A DNA stretch of 64,000 nucleotides from Ensifer adhaerens (GCF_001270265.1 NZ_LGAP01000024.1:44619-108618); one strand, 5' to 3'; positions 1 through 10,377 are shown, counted from the stretch's first letter. Translations and numbers: made by a program. The notes: a model not told the origin generated them from the sequence alone.

Positions 1-367
1 GCATCGACACGGAGAAGCCGGCGATGACGTCGATGAAGCTGATCGTCATCAGGATGAAGAAAATCTGCGTCGCCGCCGGGGCGACCAGCAGGAACTCGAC
101 CAGGAACGCGATGAAGAGCACCATCGACAACAGATGGTCCATCAGCGCCCGCGTGCCGGTCCGGGTTGCCTTGAGAATTTCCACGAAAAGCAGAAGCAGG
201 GCCACGACGATCAGGAGGTCGCCGAAGCTCATCGCCCATGTCGCGCCGGAAAGCATGGACAGCGACATCACGCCGGCACCCAGCCCGGCCGTGCCGCCGA
301 AGAGGCCGAGCACGGCAAGGTTGTAGATGGCAAAGGGCAGGATCAGCAATGGAATGGCGGCAAGCAT
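1..367 (-). CDS. Hypothetical integral membrane protein (partial)
   Basis: An open frame on the minus strand starts at ATG 367 and runs off the left edge, giving 122 residues with no stop. The product is very hydrophobic. It opens with a segment around residues 2-18, then a Gly/Ala/Met-rich stretch, and has further long hydrophobic runs near 48-62, 78-92 and 98-115, so about four membrane spans are visible. No catalytic motif or family signature was recognised. A TTG six bases upstream has better spacing to a GAGGGAG sequence and could be the real start. The gene lies downstream of rpmF in the same direction but beyond a strong hairpin, so it is probably a separate transcript. Function unknown. 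Confidence 0.6.
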   Translation of the reverse strand, partial: MLAAIPLLILPFAIYNLAVLGLFGGTAGLGAGVMSLSMLSGATWAMSFGDLLIVVALLLLFVEILKATRTGTRALMDHLLSMVLFIAFLVEFLLVAPAATQIFFILMTISFIDVIAGFSVSM

Positions 368-477
368 GAACAAATGCGCTCCCTCTTCGATGGGTGATCG
401 CCGCATGCGCCAAGTGACGCCAGAGATCACCACGCTTACTTAACGTGTCCTCTCCGTCGAGAAGATGTCAGGCATGC

Positions 478-508
478 AAAAGAAAAGGGCTGGCAAAGCC
501 AGCCCTTT
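478..508 (-). terminator. Rho-independent terminator after rpmF
   Basis: An 11-bp perfect stem (AAAGGGCTGGC paired with GCCAGCCCTTT, loop of three) begins 25 bases after the rpmF stop codon. On the minus strand it is followed by TTTTCTTTT. This is a classical intrinsic terminator and separates rpmF from the membrane protein gene downstream. Confidence 0.85.
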
Positions 509-532
509 AACTCGGTCCGCCAATATCAGCGC

Positions 533-718
533 TTATGCGCTTTCCTTCGGGGTCAGGACCTGGCGACCACGGTACATGCCGGTCTTCAGGTCGATGTGGT
601 GCGGGCGACGCAGTTCACCGGAGTTCTTGTCTTCGATGTAGGTCGGCGTCTTGAGGGCGTCGGCAGAACGGCGCATGCCACGCTTGGACGGGCTCGTTTT
701 TCTTTTAGGTACAGCCAT
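533..718 (-). CDS. rpmF: 50S ribosomal protein L32
   Basis: The 61-residue product starts [20 protein letters not shown], the conserved basic N-terminus of bacterial L32, and has the alphaproteobacterial form without a four-cysteine zinc site. It is a structural protein of the large ribosomal subunit. The start at 718 was chosen over an upstream ATG at 730 because it gives the canonical N-terminus, and a GGAGAA sequence lies just upstream. It is followed by an intrinsic terminator and preceded by a gap of about 160 bp after the GST gene, so it is probably transcribed alone. Confidence 0.96.
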   Translation of the reverse strand: MAVPKRKTSPSKRGMRRSADALKTPTYIEDKNSGELRRPHHIDLKTGMYRGRQVLTPKESA

Positions 719-878
719 TTCATTCTCCACTTATCGGGCAAAACACTGTTCAGCAGCCGAAATGGCCGTATCAAACAGATGTTAATTACGGAAATTTGGC
801 GCGCTTATACATGGCGAACTGCCGCTTGACCAGTCCCCGAGCGCAATTTTTCGACTCGGCCCTCGCGAGAAGGTCAAG

Positions 879-1526
879 TCAGACTTCGTCCTCGGCAACG
901 ATCCACGGCTCCGCTCGTGCGGCCGCTTCCCATTTGCGGAATGCCGGATGCGCCTTTACCCGTTCCATATACCCCAAAGTCACCGGGTCGCTAACGAGAT
1001 TGTAGACGTCGAAGCGGTTAACCACAGGCGCGTACATCGCGTCCGCCGCCGTAAACGACCCGAAGAGGAACGGACCGCCGGAACGGACAAGCGCCTCCGC
1101 CCAGATCGTCTCGATGCGGGCGACATCGGCGCGCACGTCGTCGGCAACCTCAAGCGCCTGTTTCTGCCGGCGGATGTTCATCGGGCAGGCACTGCGCAAG
1201 GCGCGAAAGCCGGACAGCATCTCGCAGGCATAGCTGCGCGCACGGGCCCGGTCCTGTTGTTCTGCCGGCCACAGGCCGGCTTCGGGAAACAGCTCGGCGA
1301 CATATTCGATGATCGCCAGCGACTCCCAGATCCTGACGTCACCGTGCACAAGAAGCGGCACCCGTCCGGTTGGCGAGATTTCCCGGATCCTCGGGTTTCC
1401 GGCTGCAAAATCGAAGGGAATGACGACGTCCTCGAAGGCAATGCCCGACGCCTCAAGCGCCAGCCACGGTCGCAACGACCAGGACGAGTAGTTTTTGTTG
1501 CCGACGTAAAGGGTAAGTCCGGTCAT
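879..1526 (-). CDS. Glutathione S-transferase family protein
   Basis: The 215-residue protein has the two-part GST layout. The N-terminal thioredoxin-like domain starts LTLYVGNKNYSSWSLRPW and carries the glutathione-contacting cis-proline region GRVPLLV and the WESLAIIEY motif at about residues 67-75. A helical C-terminal domain follows (about 90-215). The NxxxSSWSLR signature near the N-terminus is typical of a proteobacterial GST subgroup of unknown physiological substrate. The ATG overlaps the stop of the preceding gene by four bases, so the two are probably translationally coupled. Role inferred: cytosolic glutathione conjugation or detoxification. Confidence 0.85.
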   Translation of the reverse strand: MTGLTLYVGNKNYSSWSLRPWLALEASGIAFEDVVIPFDFAAGNPRIREISPTGRVPLLVHGDVRIWESLAIIEYVAELFPEAGLWPAEQQDRARARSYACEMLSGFRALRSACPMNIRRQKQALEVADDVRADVARIETIWAEALVRSGGPFLFGSFTAADAMYAPVVNRFDVYNLVSDPVTLGYMERVKAHPAFRKWEAAARAEPWIVAEDEV

Positions 1527-2257
1527 TCAATTTCCTCGATTGCTGGTCTGTCCGAGAAAACGATAAGTTCCTCGAAACGGTTCATGTCCTCGAACGAGCA
1601 GAAGGCCGGGGGATCGAGTTCGACCTCCGGCGCCCGTTCCCTGAGATAGGCCAATTGCTCCATCAGCATCTCCTGCCAGCGCGGAAGCACCGCATCGTCC
1701 AGCCAGTCGATGATATAGGCAAAAGTGATGTGAAACGGGTAGTCGTCATGGTCCGGATGGCGATATCCGAACACCTCGGCCAGGGCATCACGCCAGGCCC
1801 TGAGCCGCGACCGATCGGCGGCGCCATCGCCCTCGAGCACGAGACCAAGCGGCGTGACGCCGGCAATGCGCGCCCGGAACGGCTCCCGTGGCAAAAAATG
1901 CTTCAGCCGCGCGCAGTAGTGTTCGGTCATGACGTCGATCGGCGTGTCGAGGGCCATATCGGCGGGCCAATAGGGCAGCCTGCGCCGATACTCGATGATG
2001 CCTTGGAAGATCGTCATGTGCAGGCTGGAAGGATGGGTGAAGGCAAATTGCCCTGCCTCGGGCATCGCCATCAAACGCTCGCGGACGGCCAGCAGGGCGG
2101 CTTGCGAAGGCGTTCCTGCCGTGACGTGGCAGACCACTGTGTTGCCCGGCTCCCGCAAAAAGCGACCATCCGCGGTGTAGCGGGTTCCGAGATGCTTTGG
2201 CGGAGTATGGTTCGCATTGCGGCCAAAGGCGAGAAGCGAGGGGGATATCGAGGTCAT
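1523..2257 (-). CDS. DUF1868 protein, 2H-phosphoesterase (RNA ligase-like) fold
   Basis: The predicted 244-residue protein has two H-x-T motifs, in SLHMTIF (about residue 80) and in FHITFA (about residue 175). Such paired motifs form the active site of 2H phosphoesterases and LigT-like 2'-5' RNA ligases. The flanking sequence agrees with the DUF1868 family. ATG 2257 was chosen; an upstream ATG at 2344 would add an arginine-poor leader unlike the family. A cyclic nucleotide or RNA-end phosphodiester is the likely substrate class, but the actual substrate is unknown. The stop codon overlaps the GST start (ATGA). The mtgA gene lies upstream in the same direction, about 100 bp away. Confidence 0.75.
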   Translation of the reverse strand: MTSISPSLLAFGRNANHTPPKHLGTRYTADGRFLREPGNTVVCHVTAGTPSQAALLAVRERLMAMPEAGQFAFTHPSSLHMTIFQGIIEYRRRLPYWPADMALDTPIDVMTEHYCARLKHFLPREPFRARIAGVTPLGLVLEGDGAADRSRLRAWRDALAEVFGYRHPDHDDYPFHITFAYIIDWLDDAVLPRWQEMLMEQLAYLRERAPEVELDPPAFCSFEDMNRFEELIVFSDRPAIEEIE

Positions 2258-2359
2258 GAAGCGATCGGGCCTTTCGAGTGGAGAGAGGCCCAGATGGCAG
2301 AACTCTACAACGCCAGGATGACATCCTCCGGCGGCGGCTTCCAATGAAAAGGCCTGATC

Positions 2360-3070
2360 TCAATCATAAAGGCAGGTGATGTATCCGCCCGATCGGCTGG
2401 CCCGGCGTTCGATCAGCGATGCCAGGCGCTTCAGTCCGCGCCCCGGTTTTCCGGCGTTGCGCTCTTTCGGATTGGGCAGCGAAACCGCGAGCAAGGCCGC
2501 CTGCCGCCTGGAAAGCTTGGCGGCGGAAACGCCGAAATGGTGGCGGGCGGCAGCCTCGATGCCGTAGATGCCGTCGCCCCATTCGGCGACGTTCAGGTAG
2601 ATTTCCATCATTCGCCGTTTGCTCCAGACGAAATCGGCGACGATGGCGAGCGGCAGTTCCATCGCCTTGCGCACGAAGGAGCGGCCGTTCCAGAGGAACA
2701 GGTTCTTCACTGTCTGCATCGGGATGGTGCTGGCACCGCGCGTCGATTCTCCGTCGAGCGCGTCCTCGACCACGCCGCGCATCTGCCCCCAGTCGACGCC
2801 GTCGTGGATGCAGAACTGGCCATCCTCCGACATCATCACCGATTGCACCAGCACCGGCGCTATTTTGTCGAACTCGACCCACTGCCTGTCATAGCCGCGC
2901 AGGAGGACGAGGTCGCGCAGCATCAGCGTCGAAACCGGGCGAATGAAGTCGATGAGATAGAGCGCGATCAGCGCATAGGGCAGAAGCAACAGGCCGAGAA
3001 CGGCAAGAACGATGCGACGGCGATGCAAGCGCCACGTCCGACGGAGGGACGACCAGCGACTGGCAGACAT
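2360..3070 (-). CDS. mtgA: Monofunctional biosynthetic peptidoglycan transglycosylase
   Basis: This is a GT51 enzyme that polymerises lipid II into glycan strands at the periplasmic face of the inner membrane. The 236-residue product has a basic N-terminus, one membrane anchor (about residues 20-42), and the GT51 motifs in order: SEDGQF with catalytic Glu about 82, [14 protein letters not shown], and [15 protein letters not shown]. It lacks a transpeptidase domain, as expected for MtgA. ATG 3070 is preferred because a GAGGAGGG ribosome binding site sits 4-6 bases upstream; an ATG at 3133 is possible but has a weaker site. It is divergent from ispA. Confidence 0.93.
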   Translation of the reverse strand: MSASRWSSLRRTWRLHRRRIVLAVLGLLLLPYALIALYLIDFIRPVSTLMLRDLVLLRGYDRQWVEFDKIAPVLVQSVMMSEDGQFCIHDGVDWGQMRGVVEDALDGESTRGASTIPMQTVKNLFLWNGRSFVRKAMELPLAIVADFVWSKRRMMEIYLNVAEWGDGIYGIEAAARHHFGVSAAKLSRRQAALLAVSLPNPKERNAGKPGRGLKRLASLIERRASRSGGYITCLYD

Positions 3071-3279
3071 ATCGCCCTCCTCGCGCACTTCGGGAACGAT
3101 GTCCACGACCTGACTGTCCACCTCTCTGTCCATCCGTTTCTCTTAGTGCATGGGCCGGCAAAGTTGAACGGGCTTTCTGGCAAAAGGCAAGGCACTCACA
3201 GCTCTGTCCTCGACAAAGCGCACCGCCGCGACACGAAAGCCCGTTGAAAGCGCCTTTCGCGCGTGTCAAAGAGCGCTGC

Positions 3280-4194
3280 ATGAGACAGGAAGCACCGACC
3301 TTCGAGACCCAATTGAAACGCAACGCGCTTGCGATCGAGACACTGCTCGGACACCTTTTGGGTTTGGGCATCGAACCCGACGAGATCGCGCGGCCGGAAA
3401 ACCTGCTCGGCGCAATGCGCCATGGGGTGCTCAACGGCGGCAAGCGGCTGCGGCCGTTTCTCGTCATCGAATGCGCCAGCCTGCTGGGTGGCAGCTTCGA
3501 TGCAGCACTTCGTGTCGGTGCGGCGCTCGAATGTGTCCACTGCTACTCGCTGGTCCATGACGACCTGCCGGCGATGGACGACGACGACATCCGGCGCGGC
3601 CAGCCGACCGTACACAAGGCCTTCGACGAGGCCACGGCCATTCTCGCCGGCGACAGCCTGCTGACCTTCGCCTTCGACATCATCGCATCGCCGGAAACGC
3701 CGCTTGCCGACGCACAGAAGACCGCGCTCGTGCTTGCGCTGGCACGCGCTGCCGGTCATGGCGGCATGGCGGGTGGACAGGCGCTCGACCTTGCGGCGGA
3801 GAAGTCGGCTCCCGACGAAGCCGGCATCGTCACCCTGCAGGCGATGAAGACCGGCGCGCTTCTGCGTTTTGCCTGCGAGGCTGGCGCCATCGTCGCTGGC
3901 GCCAGCGCAAGCGACCGCCAGCGTCTGCGCAGCTTCGGCGAAAAGATCGGCCTCGCCTTCCAGCTCGCCGACGACCTGCTCGACCTCACGGCGGACGCCG
4001 AGACCATGGGCAAGGCAACCGGCAAGGATGCCGCGCGCGGCAAGGGTACGCTCGTTGCGCTGCACGGACAGGCCTGGGCCGAAAACCGGCTGGAACAACT
4101 GGTGGCGGAGGCAGAGGCGCTGCTCGAGCCCTACGGCGAACGCTCGTCGATCCTTGCCGAAACCGCCCGCTTCATCGCCAATCGCAGGAATTGA
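3280..4194 (+). CDS. ispA: Polyprenyl synthetase (farnesyl diphosphate synthase)
   Basis: The 304-residue protein is a short-chain trans-prenyltransferase. It has the first aspartate-rich motif DDLPAMD at residues 94-100 and the second, DDLLD, at about 231-235, plus the NGGKRLRP isopentenyl-diphosphate-binding segment. It condenses isopentenyl diphosphate with allylic diphosphates to make C15 precursors for quinones, hopanoids and undecaprenol. ATG 3280 was chosen; an in-frame TTG at 3244 would add 12 residues not usual in the family. The hisC start lies three bases beyond the stop, so the two are likely cotranscribed. ispG, another isoprenoid gene, lies nearby in the opposite direction. Confidence 0.93.
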   Translation: MRQEAPTFETQLKRNALAIETLLGHLLGLGIEPDEIARPENLLGAMRHGVLNGGKRLRPFLVIECASLLGGSFDAALRVGAALECVHCYSLVHDDLPAMDDDDIRRGQPTVHKAFDEATAILAGDSLLTFAFDIIASPETPLADAQKTALVLALARAAGHGGMAGGQALDLAAEKSAPDEAGIVTLQAMKTGALLRFACEAGAIVAGASASDRQRLRSFGEKIGLAFQLADDLLDLTADAETMGKATGKDAARGKGTLVALHGQAWAENRLEQLVAEAEALLEPYGERSSILAETARFIANRRN

Positions 4195-4197
4195 ACC

Positions 4198-5253
4198 GTG
4201 AGCAAATATTGGTCGCCCATCGTTTCGACGCTCAAGCCCTATGTGCCTGGCGAACAGCCGCGCATCGCCAATCTCGTCAAGCTCAACACCAATGAGAGCC
4301 CCTATGGCCCTTCCGAAAAGGTGCTGAGCGCAATCACCGCGGCGGCCAACGGCGATCTCAGGCTCTACCCCGATCCGCTGGCGCTTCGCCTGCGTGAGGC
4401 GATCGCGGCCCGCCACGGGGTCACCGCCGGCGAGGTCTTCGTCGGCAACGGTTCGGACGAGGTTCTGGCGCACATCTTTGCCGGCCTGCTGAAGCACGAC
4501 GCCCCGCTGCTTTACCCCGACATTTCCTACAGCTTCTACTCGACCTACGCCCGGCTGTTTGCGATCGACGCCGTCGAAGTGCCGCTCGACGCACAATTCC
4601 GCATCGACCTTGCCGACTACGACAGGCCTTGCGGCGCCATCATCCTGCCCAATCCGAATGCCCCGACCGGGATCGGCCTGCCGCTTGCCGAAATCGAGCG
4701 CCTCGTTGCCGCCCACCCGGATCAGCCCGTCGTCATCGACGAGGCCTATATCGACTTCGGCGGCCAGTCGGCGATCGCGTTGGTGCCGAAATACGAAAAC
4801 CTGCTGGTCGTCCAGACCTTTTCGAAGTCCCGTGCGCTCGCCGGCCTGCGCGTCGGTTTCGCCATCGGCCAGCGGCCACTGATCGAGGCGCTGGAGCGGG
4901 TGAAGGACAGCTTCAACTCCTACCCGCTTGGCCGTCCGGCCCAGGCCGGCGCGGTCGCTGCCATCGAAGACGAGGCCTGGTTCGAAACGACGCGCGAGAA
5001 GATCATCGCTTCGCGTGAGCGCCTCGCCGATCAGCTCACTGAGCGCGGCTTCGAGGTCCTGCCGTCTGAGGCGAATTTCGTCTTCGCCCGTCATCCCGGC
5101 CATTCCGGCGAGACACTGATGCAGGCGCTGCGCGAACGCGCCGTGCTCGTGCGCCATTTCGCCAAGCCGCGGATCTCCGATTTCCTGCGCATCACCATCG
5201 GCACCGATGCAGAATGCGCACGGCTGATCGAGGTGCTCGACGACATTCTCTGA
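4198..5253 (+). CDS. hisC: Histidinol-phosphate aminotransferase
   Basis: The 351-residue fold-type I PLP enzyme has the expected N-terminus ([12 protein letters not shown]), the substrate/PLP motif NPNAPTG and the Schiff-base lysine in [14 protein letters not shown] at residue 210. The family catalyses the transamination of imidazole-acetol phosphate with glutamate in histidine biosynthesis; many members also act on aromatic amino acids. It starts with GTG, preceded by AGGA seven bases upstream inside the end of ispA. It is the last gene of a probable ispA-hisC transcript and converges on ispG. Confidence 0.92.
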   Translation: MSKYWSPIVSTLKPYVPGEQPRIANLVKLNTNESPYGPSEKVLSAITAAANGDLRLYPDPLALRLREAIAARHGVTAGEVFVGNGSDEVLAHIFAGLLKHDAPLLYPDISYSFYSTYARLFAIDAVEVPLDAQFRIDLADYDRPCGAIILPNPNAPTGIGLPLAEIERLVAAHPDQPVVIDEAYIDFGGQSAIALVPKYENLLVVQTFSKSRALAGLRVGFAIGQRPLIEALERVKDSFNSYPLGRPAQAGAVAAIEDEAWFETTREKIIASRERLADQLTERGFEVLPSEANFVFARHPGHSGETLMQALRERAVLVRHFAKPRISDFLRITIGTDAECARLIEVLDDIL

Positions 5254-5297
5254 CGCTTGGAGGCTGCCCGGCGATGCGAGGTCGCATTCCGTCGTTA

Positions 5298-5317
5298 GAA
5301 GCCTGATGTCAGGCTTC
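5298..5317. terminator. Hairpin between convergent hisC and ispG
   Basis: GAAGCCTGA and TCAGGCTTC are separated by two bases and form a perfect stem in the short gap between the two converging genes. There is no clear T-run on either side, so it may be a weak or Rho-assisted bidirectional terminator. Confidence 0.4.
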
Positions 5318-5359
5318 CGGGCTTTCACGGAGTTTCGCTGCTGACGACGCGGCTCTGAC

Positions 5360-6613
<1,254 letters not shown>

Positions 6614-6800
6614 GAAGGCCTCTTGGTCCCCTGGGTCACGCCTGTGACCCAGTCTCATCGTTTCAGTGCGGGATGCGGACGGAAAATCGCATGGACTTTT
6701 GCCCGTCCCGCTCGTGCTTTTCGTCCATCAGGTGGATGAGGAAAGCACCGTTGTCAACGGCGACATCATGCCCTGACGGCGATTTGATGGCAGCCCGGCC

Positions 6801-7985
6801 TCAGTGCCCCTTTCCATGGTCCGCATGCACCGCATGATGCGACAGCATGAGCACCACGATGAACAGCACCGGCACCGAGGCGAAGATGATCGCAAAGCCG
6901 GTGTGCTCGGCGACGAAGCCGATCAGCGACGGTGCGAACAGCATGCCGGAATAGCCCATGAAGGTCGCGACCGAGAGGCCGATGCCCGGCTGCAGACCCG
7001 GCATGTTGCCGGCGGCCGAAAACGCGATCGGCACCATGTTGGAAATGCCGATGCCGGCGATCGCAAAACCGAGGATGGCGAGGTAGGCATTCGGCGCGAG
7101 GCCCGCAAGCACCATGCCGACAAGTGCCGTGACCGTGCAGATCCGCAGCGTCCGCTTGGCGCCGAAGCGATCACGCACGTGGTCGCCGGCAAAGCGCATC
7201 GTCGCCATGGTCGCCGAGAAGGCGGCAAAGCCGAAGCCCGACAGTTCGACGGAAGCGCCGAGTTCGTTGCGCAGGTAAAGCGCACCCCAGTCGAGCACGG
7301 TTCCCTCCGGCACCATCGAAAACAACGCCATGATGCCAATCAGCCAGGGAAGCGGCGTCATCGGCAGACGGAGCTTTTCCTTGGTGGCGGCCGGATGCGG
7401 CTTGTCGGCCAGGATCATCGGCCAGGCGATCACGAGCACTGCCAAGCTGAGTAAAGTCACGACGATGACATGCGGCAGGACGCCGAAGCGCGCCATCAGG
7501 AAGCCACCGATGCCGGCGCCGATCAGGCCGCCGAGGCTCCAATAGGCATGGCAGGAGGACATGATGGCGCGGCGCATCGATTTTTCGACCTCGACCGCAT
7601 TGGCGTTCATCGCCACGTCCATGGCGCCGACAAAGCCGCCGAGCAGGAACATGCCGACGGCAGCCGCCCAGACGTTCGGCAACAGCGTCAAAAGCAAGAG
7701 CAGCGGCGACAGCAGGATGGCCGTGACCTTGACGACCTTCTGCGAGCCGACCCGGGCGATGAAACCGCCGGCGATCGGCATCAGCACCAGCGAGCCGACG
7801 CCGAACATCAGGATGAGCAGGCCGAGCACGCTTTCGCTGATGCCCAGCCGGTCCTTGAATTCGGGGATTTTTGGGGCCCAGCTTCCGGTGACGAAGCCGT
7901 TCATCAGGAACAGCAGCGATACGGCAAGCCGGTTGCGGGTCATGTAACGCTGCCGAACGGCGGTGGAAGGGGAACGTTGGTCCAT
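6801..7985 (-). CDS. Major facilitator superfamily transporter
   Basis: The 394-residue protein has about twelve hydrophobic segments. The N-terminal half resembles sugar/drug MFS proteins (MTRNRLAVSLLFLMNGFVTGSWAPKIPEFKDRLGIS), with an Arg/Asp-rich loop (HVRDRFGAKRTLR) before the seventh or eighth segment of the C-terminal half. It ends in a short His-rich tail. The ligand cannot be read from sequence. It is the third gene of a probable DeoR-VOC-MFS operon, 30 bp after the VOC gene. The DeoR partner favours a sugar or sugar-derivative substrate, but that is inference. Confidence 0.85.
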   Translation of the reverse strand: MDQRSPSTAVRQRYMTRNRLAVSLLFLMNGFVTGSWAPKIPEFKDRLGISESVLGLLILMFGVGSLVLMPIAGGFIARVGSQKVVKVTAILLSPLLLLLTLLPNVWAAAVGMFLLGGFVGAMDVAMNANAVEVEKSMRRAIMSSCHAYWSLGGLIGAGIGGFLMARFGVLPHVIVVTLLSLAVLVIAWPMILADKPHPAATKEKLRLPMTPLPWLIGIMALFSMVPEGTVLDWGALYLRNELGASVELSGFGFAAFSATMATMRFAGDHVRDRFGAKRTLRICTVTALVGMVLAGLAPNAYLAILGFAIAGIGISNMVPIAFSAAGNMPGLQPGIGLSVATFMGYSGMLFAPSLIGFVAEHTGFAIIFASVPVLFIVVLMLSHHAVHADHGKGH

Positions 7986-8015
7986 GAGTTTGCCTCTATG
8001 CCGGAAGCCGCCGGC

Positions 8016-8402
8016 TCAAATGGTGATTTCGATCAGATTGCCGTCGGGGTCACGAAGCACCGCCTCATAGAAGCCGTCTCCCGTCCACCGCGCTGGCGAT
8101 ACCAGAATGCCCTCGGCCCCGGCCCGGGCCGCCATGGCGTCGACCGCCGCTTCGCTGCCGAGCGAAAGGGCGACATGCGCCAGGCCCGTGCGCTCGACGC
8201 CCTCGGGGTCGGCAGGAACCACCCAGGGCCCCTCCATGATCTCGATTGCCGGCCCGTCACCCAAGGTCAGAAAACGGGAGCGGAAGCCCGGACGGCGCCG
8301 GCTCTCATAGACGTCGCCGATGCTGGCGCCGAGAAAACTCGACCAGAAAGACGCAACAGCCTCAAGATCCCTGGTCCAAAGGGCCACATGCGCAATGCTC
8401 AT
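8016..8402 (-). CDS. VOC family (glyoxalase/dioxygenase fold) protein
   Basis: This 128-residue protein has the vicinal-oxygen-chelate pattern. It has an N-terminal HVALWTRDLEAVASFW strand-helix unit with a metal-binding His, an internal GLAHVALSLGS repeat (about residues 73-82), and the terminal FYEAVLRDPDGNLIEI motif with the acidic ligand. It belongs to the glyoxalase I-like group; the substrate is not predictable. It overlaps the end of the DeoR gene by four bases (ATGA), so it is translationally coupled. Its position between a DeoR regulator and an MFS permease suggests it modifies or detoxifies the transported compound. Confidence 0.85.
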   Translation of the reverse strand: MSIAHVALWTRDLEAVASFWSSFLGASIGDVYESRRRPGFRSRFLTLGDGPAIEIMEGPWVVPADPEGVERTGLAHVALSLGSEAAVDAMAARAGAEGILVSPARWTGDGFYEAVLRDPDGNLIEITI

Positions 8403-9181
8403 CGTTCGCTTCCTCCAGCCATGACGACGGTCGTCCCCGACGCCTCGAAGGCGGCGACGTGGTGCACCGGCGCATCGGCCTCCAGCACCAGCGTCGTCAC
8501 CTGGTCGATGCCGACGATCGCATGGGAGGCGGCCGTGCCGAGCTTGTCGTTGGTAACAGCGACAAGCAGGGCGCGGCTGCGCGAGGCGATCAGCCGCTTG
8601 AACTCGGCATCCTCGAAATAGATCGCCGTCAGGCCGGCATCGGCGTCGGCACCGCAGGTGCCGAGGATGCAAAGGTCGGGCCGCAGCTGCTCGATATCTC
8701 GCTGCGCCCGCGCCCCGACGGCAGCACCGACAGCGCGGTTGAGCGGGCCGCCGACGAGGATCAGGTCGATGCCCGGCTTCTCCATCAGGGCGGCTGCGAT
8801 CAACGGCGTGTTGGTGACAACAGTCGCCTTGAGATCCGGCTCGATAAGCTGGGCGATCGCAAGGTTGGCCGAGCCGGCATCGAGGAACACCGTGCTGTCA
8901 GGCGCGATGAAGTCGACCGCGGCGCGCGCAAGCGCTGCCTTGCGCTCCGGCGCCATGGCCACGCGCTGGCTCAAGGACAGCGAACCCGGCGCAAGCGGCA
9001 GCGCGCCGCCATAGACCCGTTCGCATAGGCCGGCTGCCGCCATCTCGCGCAGGTCGCGCCGGATCGTATCTTCGGAGACCCGGAACTCGGCGGCAAGATC
9101 AGCGGCCAGCACCCGGCCATCGGCTTTCAGCCGTTCCTGGATGAGTGTCTTTCGTTCGCGAAGAAGGAGTTCCGTGGACAT
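8399..9181 (-). CDS. DeoR/GlpR family transcriptional regulator
   Basis: The 260-residue protein has an N-terminal DeoR helix-turn-helix (RKTLIQERLKADGRV, then FRVSEDTIRRDLREM at about 33-47) and a C-terminal phosphosugar-sensing DeoRC domain (VFLDAGSANLAIAQLIEP, VVTNTPLIAAAL, LVGGPLN, LGTCGADADAGLT). Such regulators usually repress a sugar operon until a phosphorylated sugar binds. It is the first gene of an operon with the VOC and MFS genes. Immediately upstream lie four 10-bp phased repeats, so autoregulation is likely. Confidence 0.9.
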   Translation of the reverse strand: MSTELLLRERKTLIQERLKADGRVLAADLAAEFRVSEDTIRRDLREMAAAGLCERVYGGALPLAPGSLSLSQRVAMAPERKAALARAAVDFIAPDSTVFLDAGSANLAIAQLIEPDLKATVVTNTPLIAAALMEKPGIDLILVGGPLNRAVGAAVGARAQRDIEQLRPDLCILGTCGADADAGLTAIYFEDAEFKRLIASRSRALLVAVTNDKLGTAASHAIVGIDQVTTLVLEADAPVHHVAAFEASGTTVVMAGGSER

Positions 9182-9190
9182 TTCGCCAAT

Positions 9191-9229
9191 CGTGCATAAA
9201 CGTGCATGAATCGATGCAAATGTGCATAC
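9191..9229. promoter_or_regulatory. Phased TGCAT repeats: probable DeoR operator
   Basis: Four consecutive 10-bp units lie 10-48 bp upstream of the DeoR start: CGTGCATAAA, CGTGCATGAA, TCGATGCAAA, TGTGCATACC. GTGCAT occurs at 9192, 9202 and 9222; the third unit carries a related ATGCA. One repeat per helical turn is the pattern described for several DeoR-family operators. The site is also about 225 bp upstream of the divergent ABC transporter gene, which could be co-regulated. Confidence 0.6.
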
Positions 9230-9451
9230 CTAATTTTGAAAGCGATTTCAACCACGCCCCGGCGACAAAATCGAAAACGGCCAGATTTGCCGACAGGCGC
9301 GCTTTTTGGATGAAAATTCCACCGATCCGGGGAAAAATCTTCATCAAAACGCTCAGCAATTGGAGTTTTATGCGCTCAAGCGACGATTTTTTTGTGCGAT
9401 TCTCCCCTCAATCCGGACGACGGGCCGGAACACAAAAGATGGAAAGACACG

Positions 9452-10225
9452 ATGAAACTCCTCCCCACGCTCTTCGCCGCCGCCCTCCTGCAGGTTGCCG
9501 CCCTTGTGCCCGCTCAGGCCGGTGAGAATCTCGACCAGGTCACGTCCGCCGGCGTCCTGAAGATCGGCACCGAGGGCACCTATGCGCCCTTCACCTACCA
9601 CGACAAATCAGGCGCACTCGTCGGCTTCGACGTCGAGATCGGCGAGGAAGTGGCCAAGAAGCTGGGCGTCAAGGCCGAGTTCCTGGAAGGCAAGTGGGAC
9701 GGCCTGATCGCCGGCCTCGACGCCAACCGTTACGATGCGGTGATCAACCAGGTCGGCATCACCGAAGAGCGCAAGAAGAAGTACGACTTCTCCGAGCCCT
9801 ATATCGCTTCCAAGGCCGTGCTGATCGTCAAGGGCGACGATGCCGAGATCAAGGGCTTTGCCGACCTCAAGGGCAAGAAGTCCGCCCAGTCGCTGACGAG
9901 CAACTTCGGCAAGCTGGCCCAGGCTTCCGGCGCCGAACTCGTCGGCACCGACGGCTTCGACCAGTCGATCCAGCTGGTTCTGACCGGCCGCGCCGATGCG
10001 ACCATCAACGACAGCCTCTCCTTCCTCGACTTCAAGAAGCAGAAGCCCGACGCCAACGTGAAGATCGCCGCCGAACAGGCCGACGCCGACTATTCCGGCA
10101 TCATCATCCGCAAGGGCGAGCCGGAACTGCTCGAAGCCATCAACAAGGCGCTTGCCGACATCAAGGCTGACGGCACCTACGAGAAGATCTCGCAGAAATA
10201 CTTCGGCGCCGACGTCTCGAAGTAA
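9452..10225 (+). CDS. Amino acid (cystine-type) ABC transporter substrate-binding protein
   Basis: The 257-residue protein has a signal peptide (MKLLPTLFAAALLQVAALVPAQA) and a family 3 periplasmic binding fold. The mature part (LKIGTEGTYAPFTYHD, GFDVEIGEEVAKKLG, GKWDGLIAGLDANRYDAV) resembles the TcyJ/FliY cystine-binding group more than general amino acid binders. It would capture ligand in the periplasm for the permease and ATPase encoded downstream. ATG 9452 was chosen because it gives the signal peptide; an ATG at 9392 would add 20 polar residues. A mosaic repeat and a terminator-like hairpin separate it from the permease, which may keep the binding protein in excess. Confidence 0.88.
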   Translation: MKLLPTLFAAALLQVAALVPAQAGENLDQVTSAGVLKIGTEGTYAPFTYHDKSGALVGFDVEIGEEVAKKLGVKAEFLEGKWDGLIAGLDANRYDAVINQVGITEERKKKYDFSEPYIASKAVLIVKGDDAEIKGFADLKGKKSAQSLTSNFGKLAQASGAELVGTDGFDQSIQLVLTGRADATINDSLSFLDFKKQKPDANVKIAAEQADADYSGIIIRKGEPELLEAINKALADIKADGTYEKISQKYFGADVSK

Positions 10226-10271
10226 CATCGATCTGAGTTCAGGGCCGGTTTCTCCCCCGGCCGTTCTCGCT

Positions 10272-10370
10272 ACAGCGCCGCGCGTCGGACATGACGCAGG
10301 GCGCTGTAACACTTCAAACTTGCTGCATAATCCCCGCCTTAAATCGATTTCGATTTAAGGCGTCATGCAG
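10272..10370. repeat. Mosaic palindromic intergenic element (RIME-like)
   Basis: Two nested inverted repeats lie side by side. The first pairs ACAGCGCC (10272-10279) with GGCGCTGT (10300-10307), with an inner GCGTC/GACGC. The second pairs CTGCAT (10323-10328) with ATGCAG (10365-10370) and, inside it, GCCTTAAATCG with CGATTTAAGGC. From memory this matches a family of about 100-bp rhizobial intergenic mosaic elements; the family name is unverified. It lies between two genes of one transporter operon. Confidence 0.7.
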
Positions 10371-10377
10371 TATGAAT

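Noticed and set aside
3196..5328. 710-codon open frame on the minus strand
   Set aside because: It lies exactly opposite ispA and hisC, both with clear active-site motifs. The frame is a codon-bias shadow with low-complexity Arg/Asp-rich sequence.
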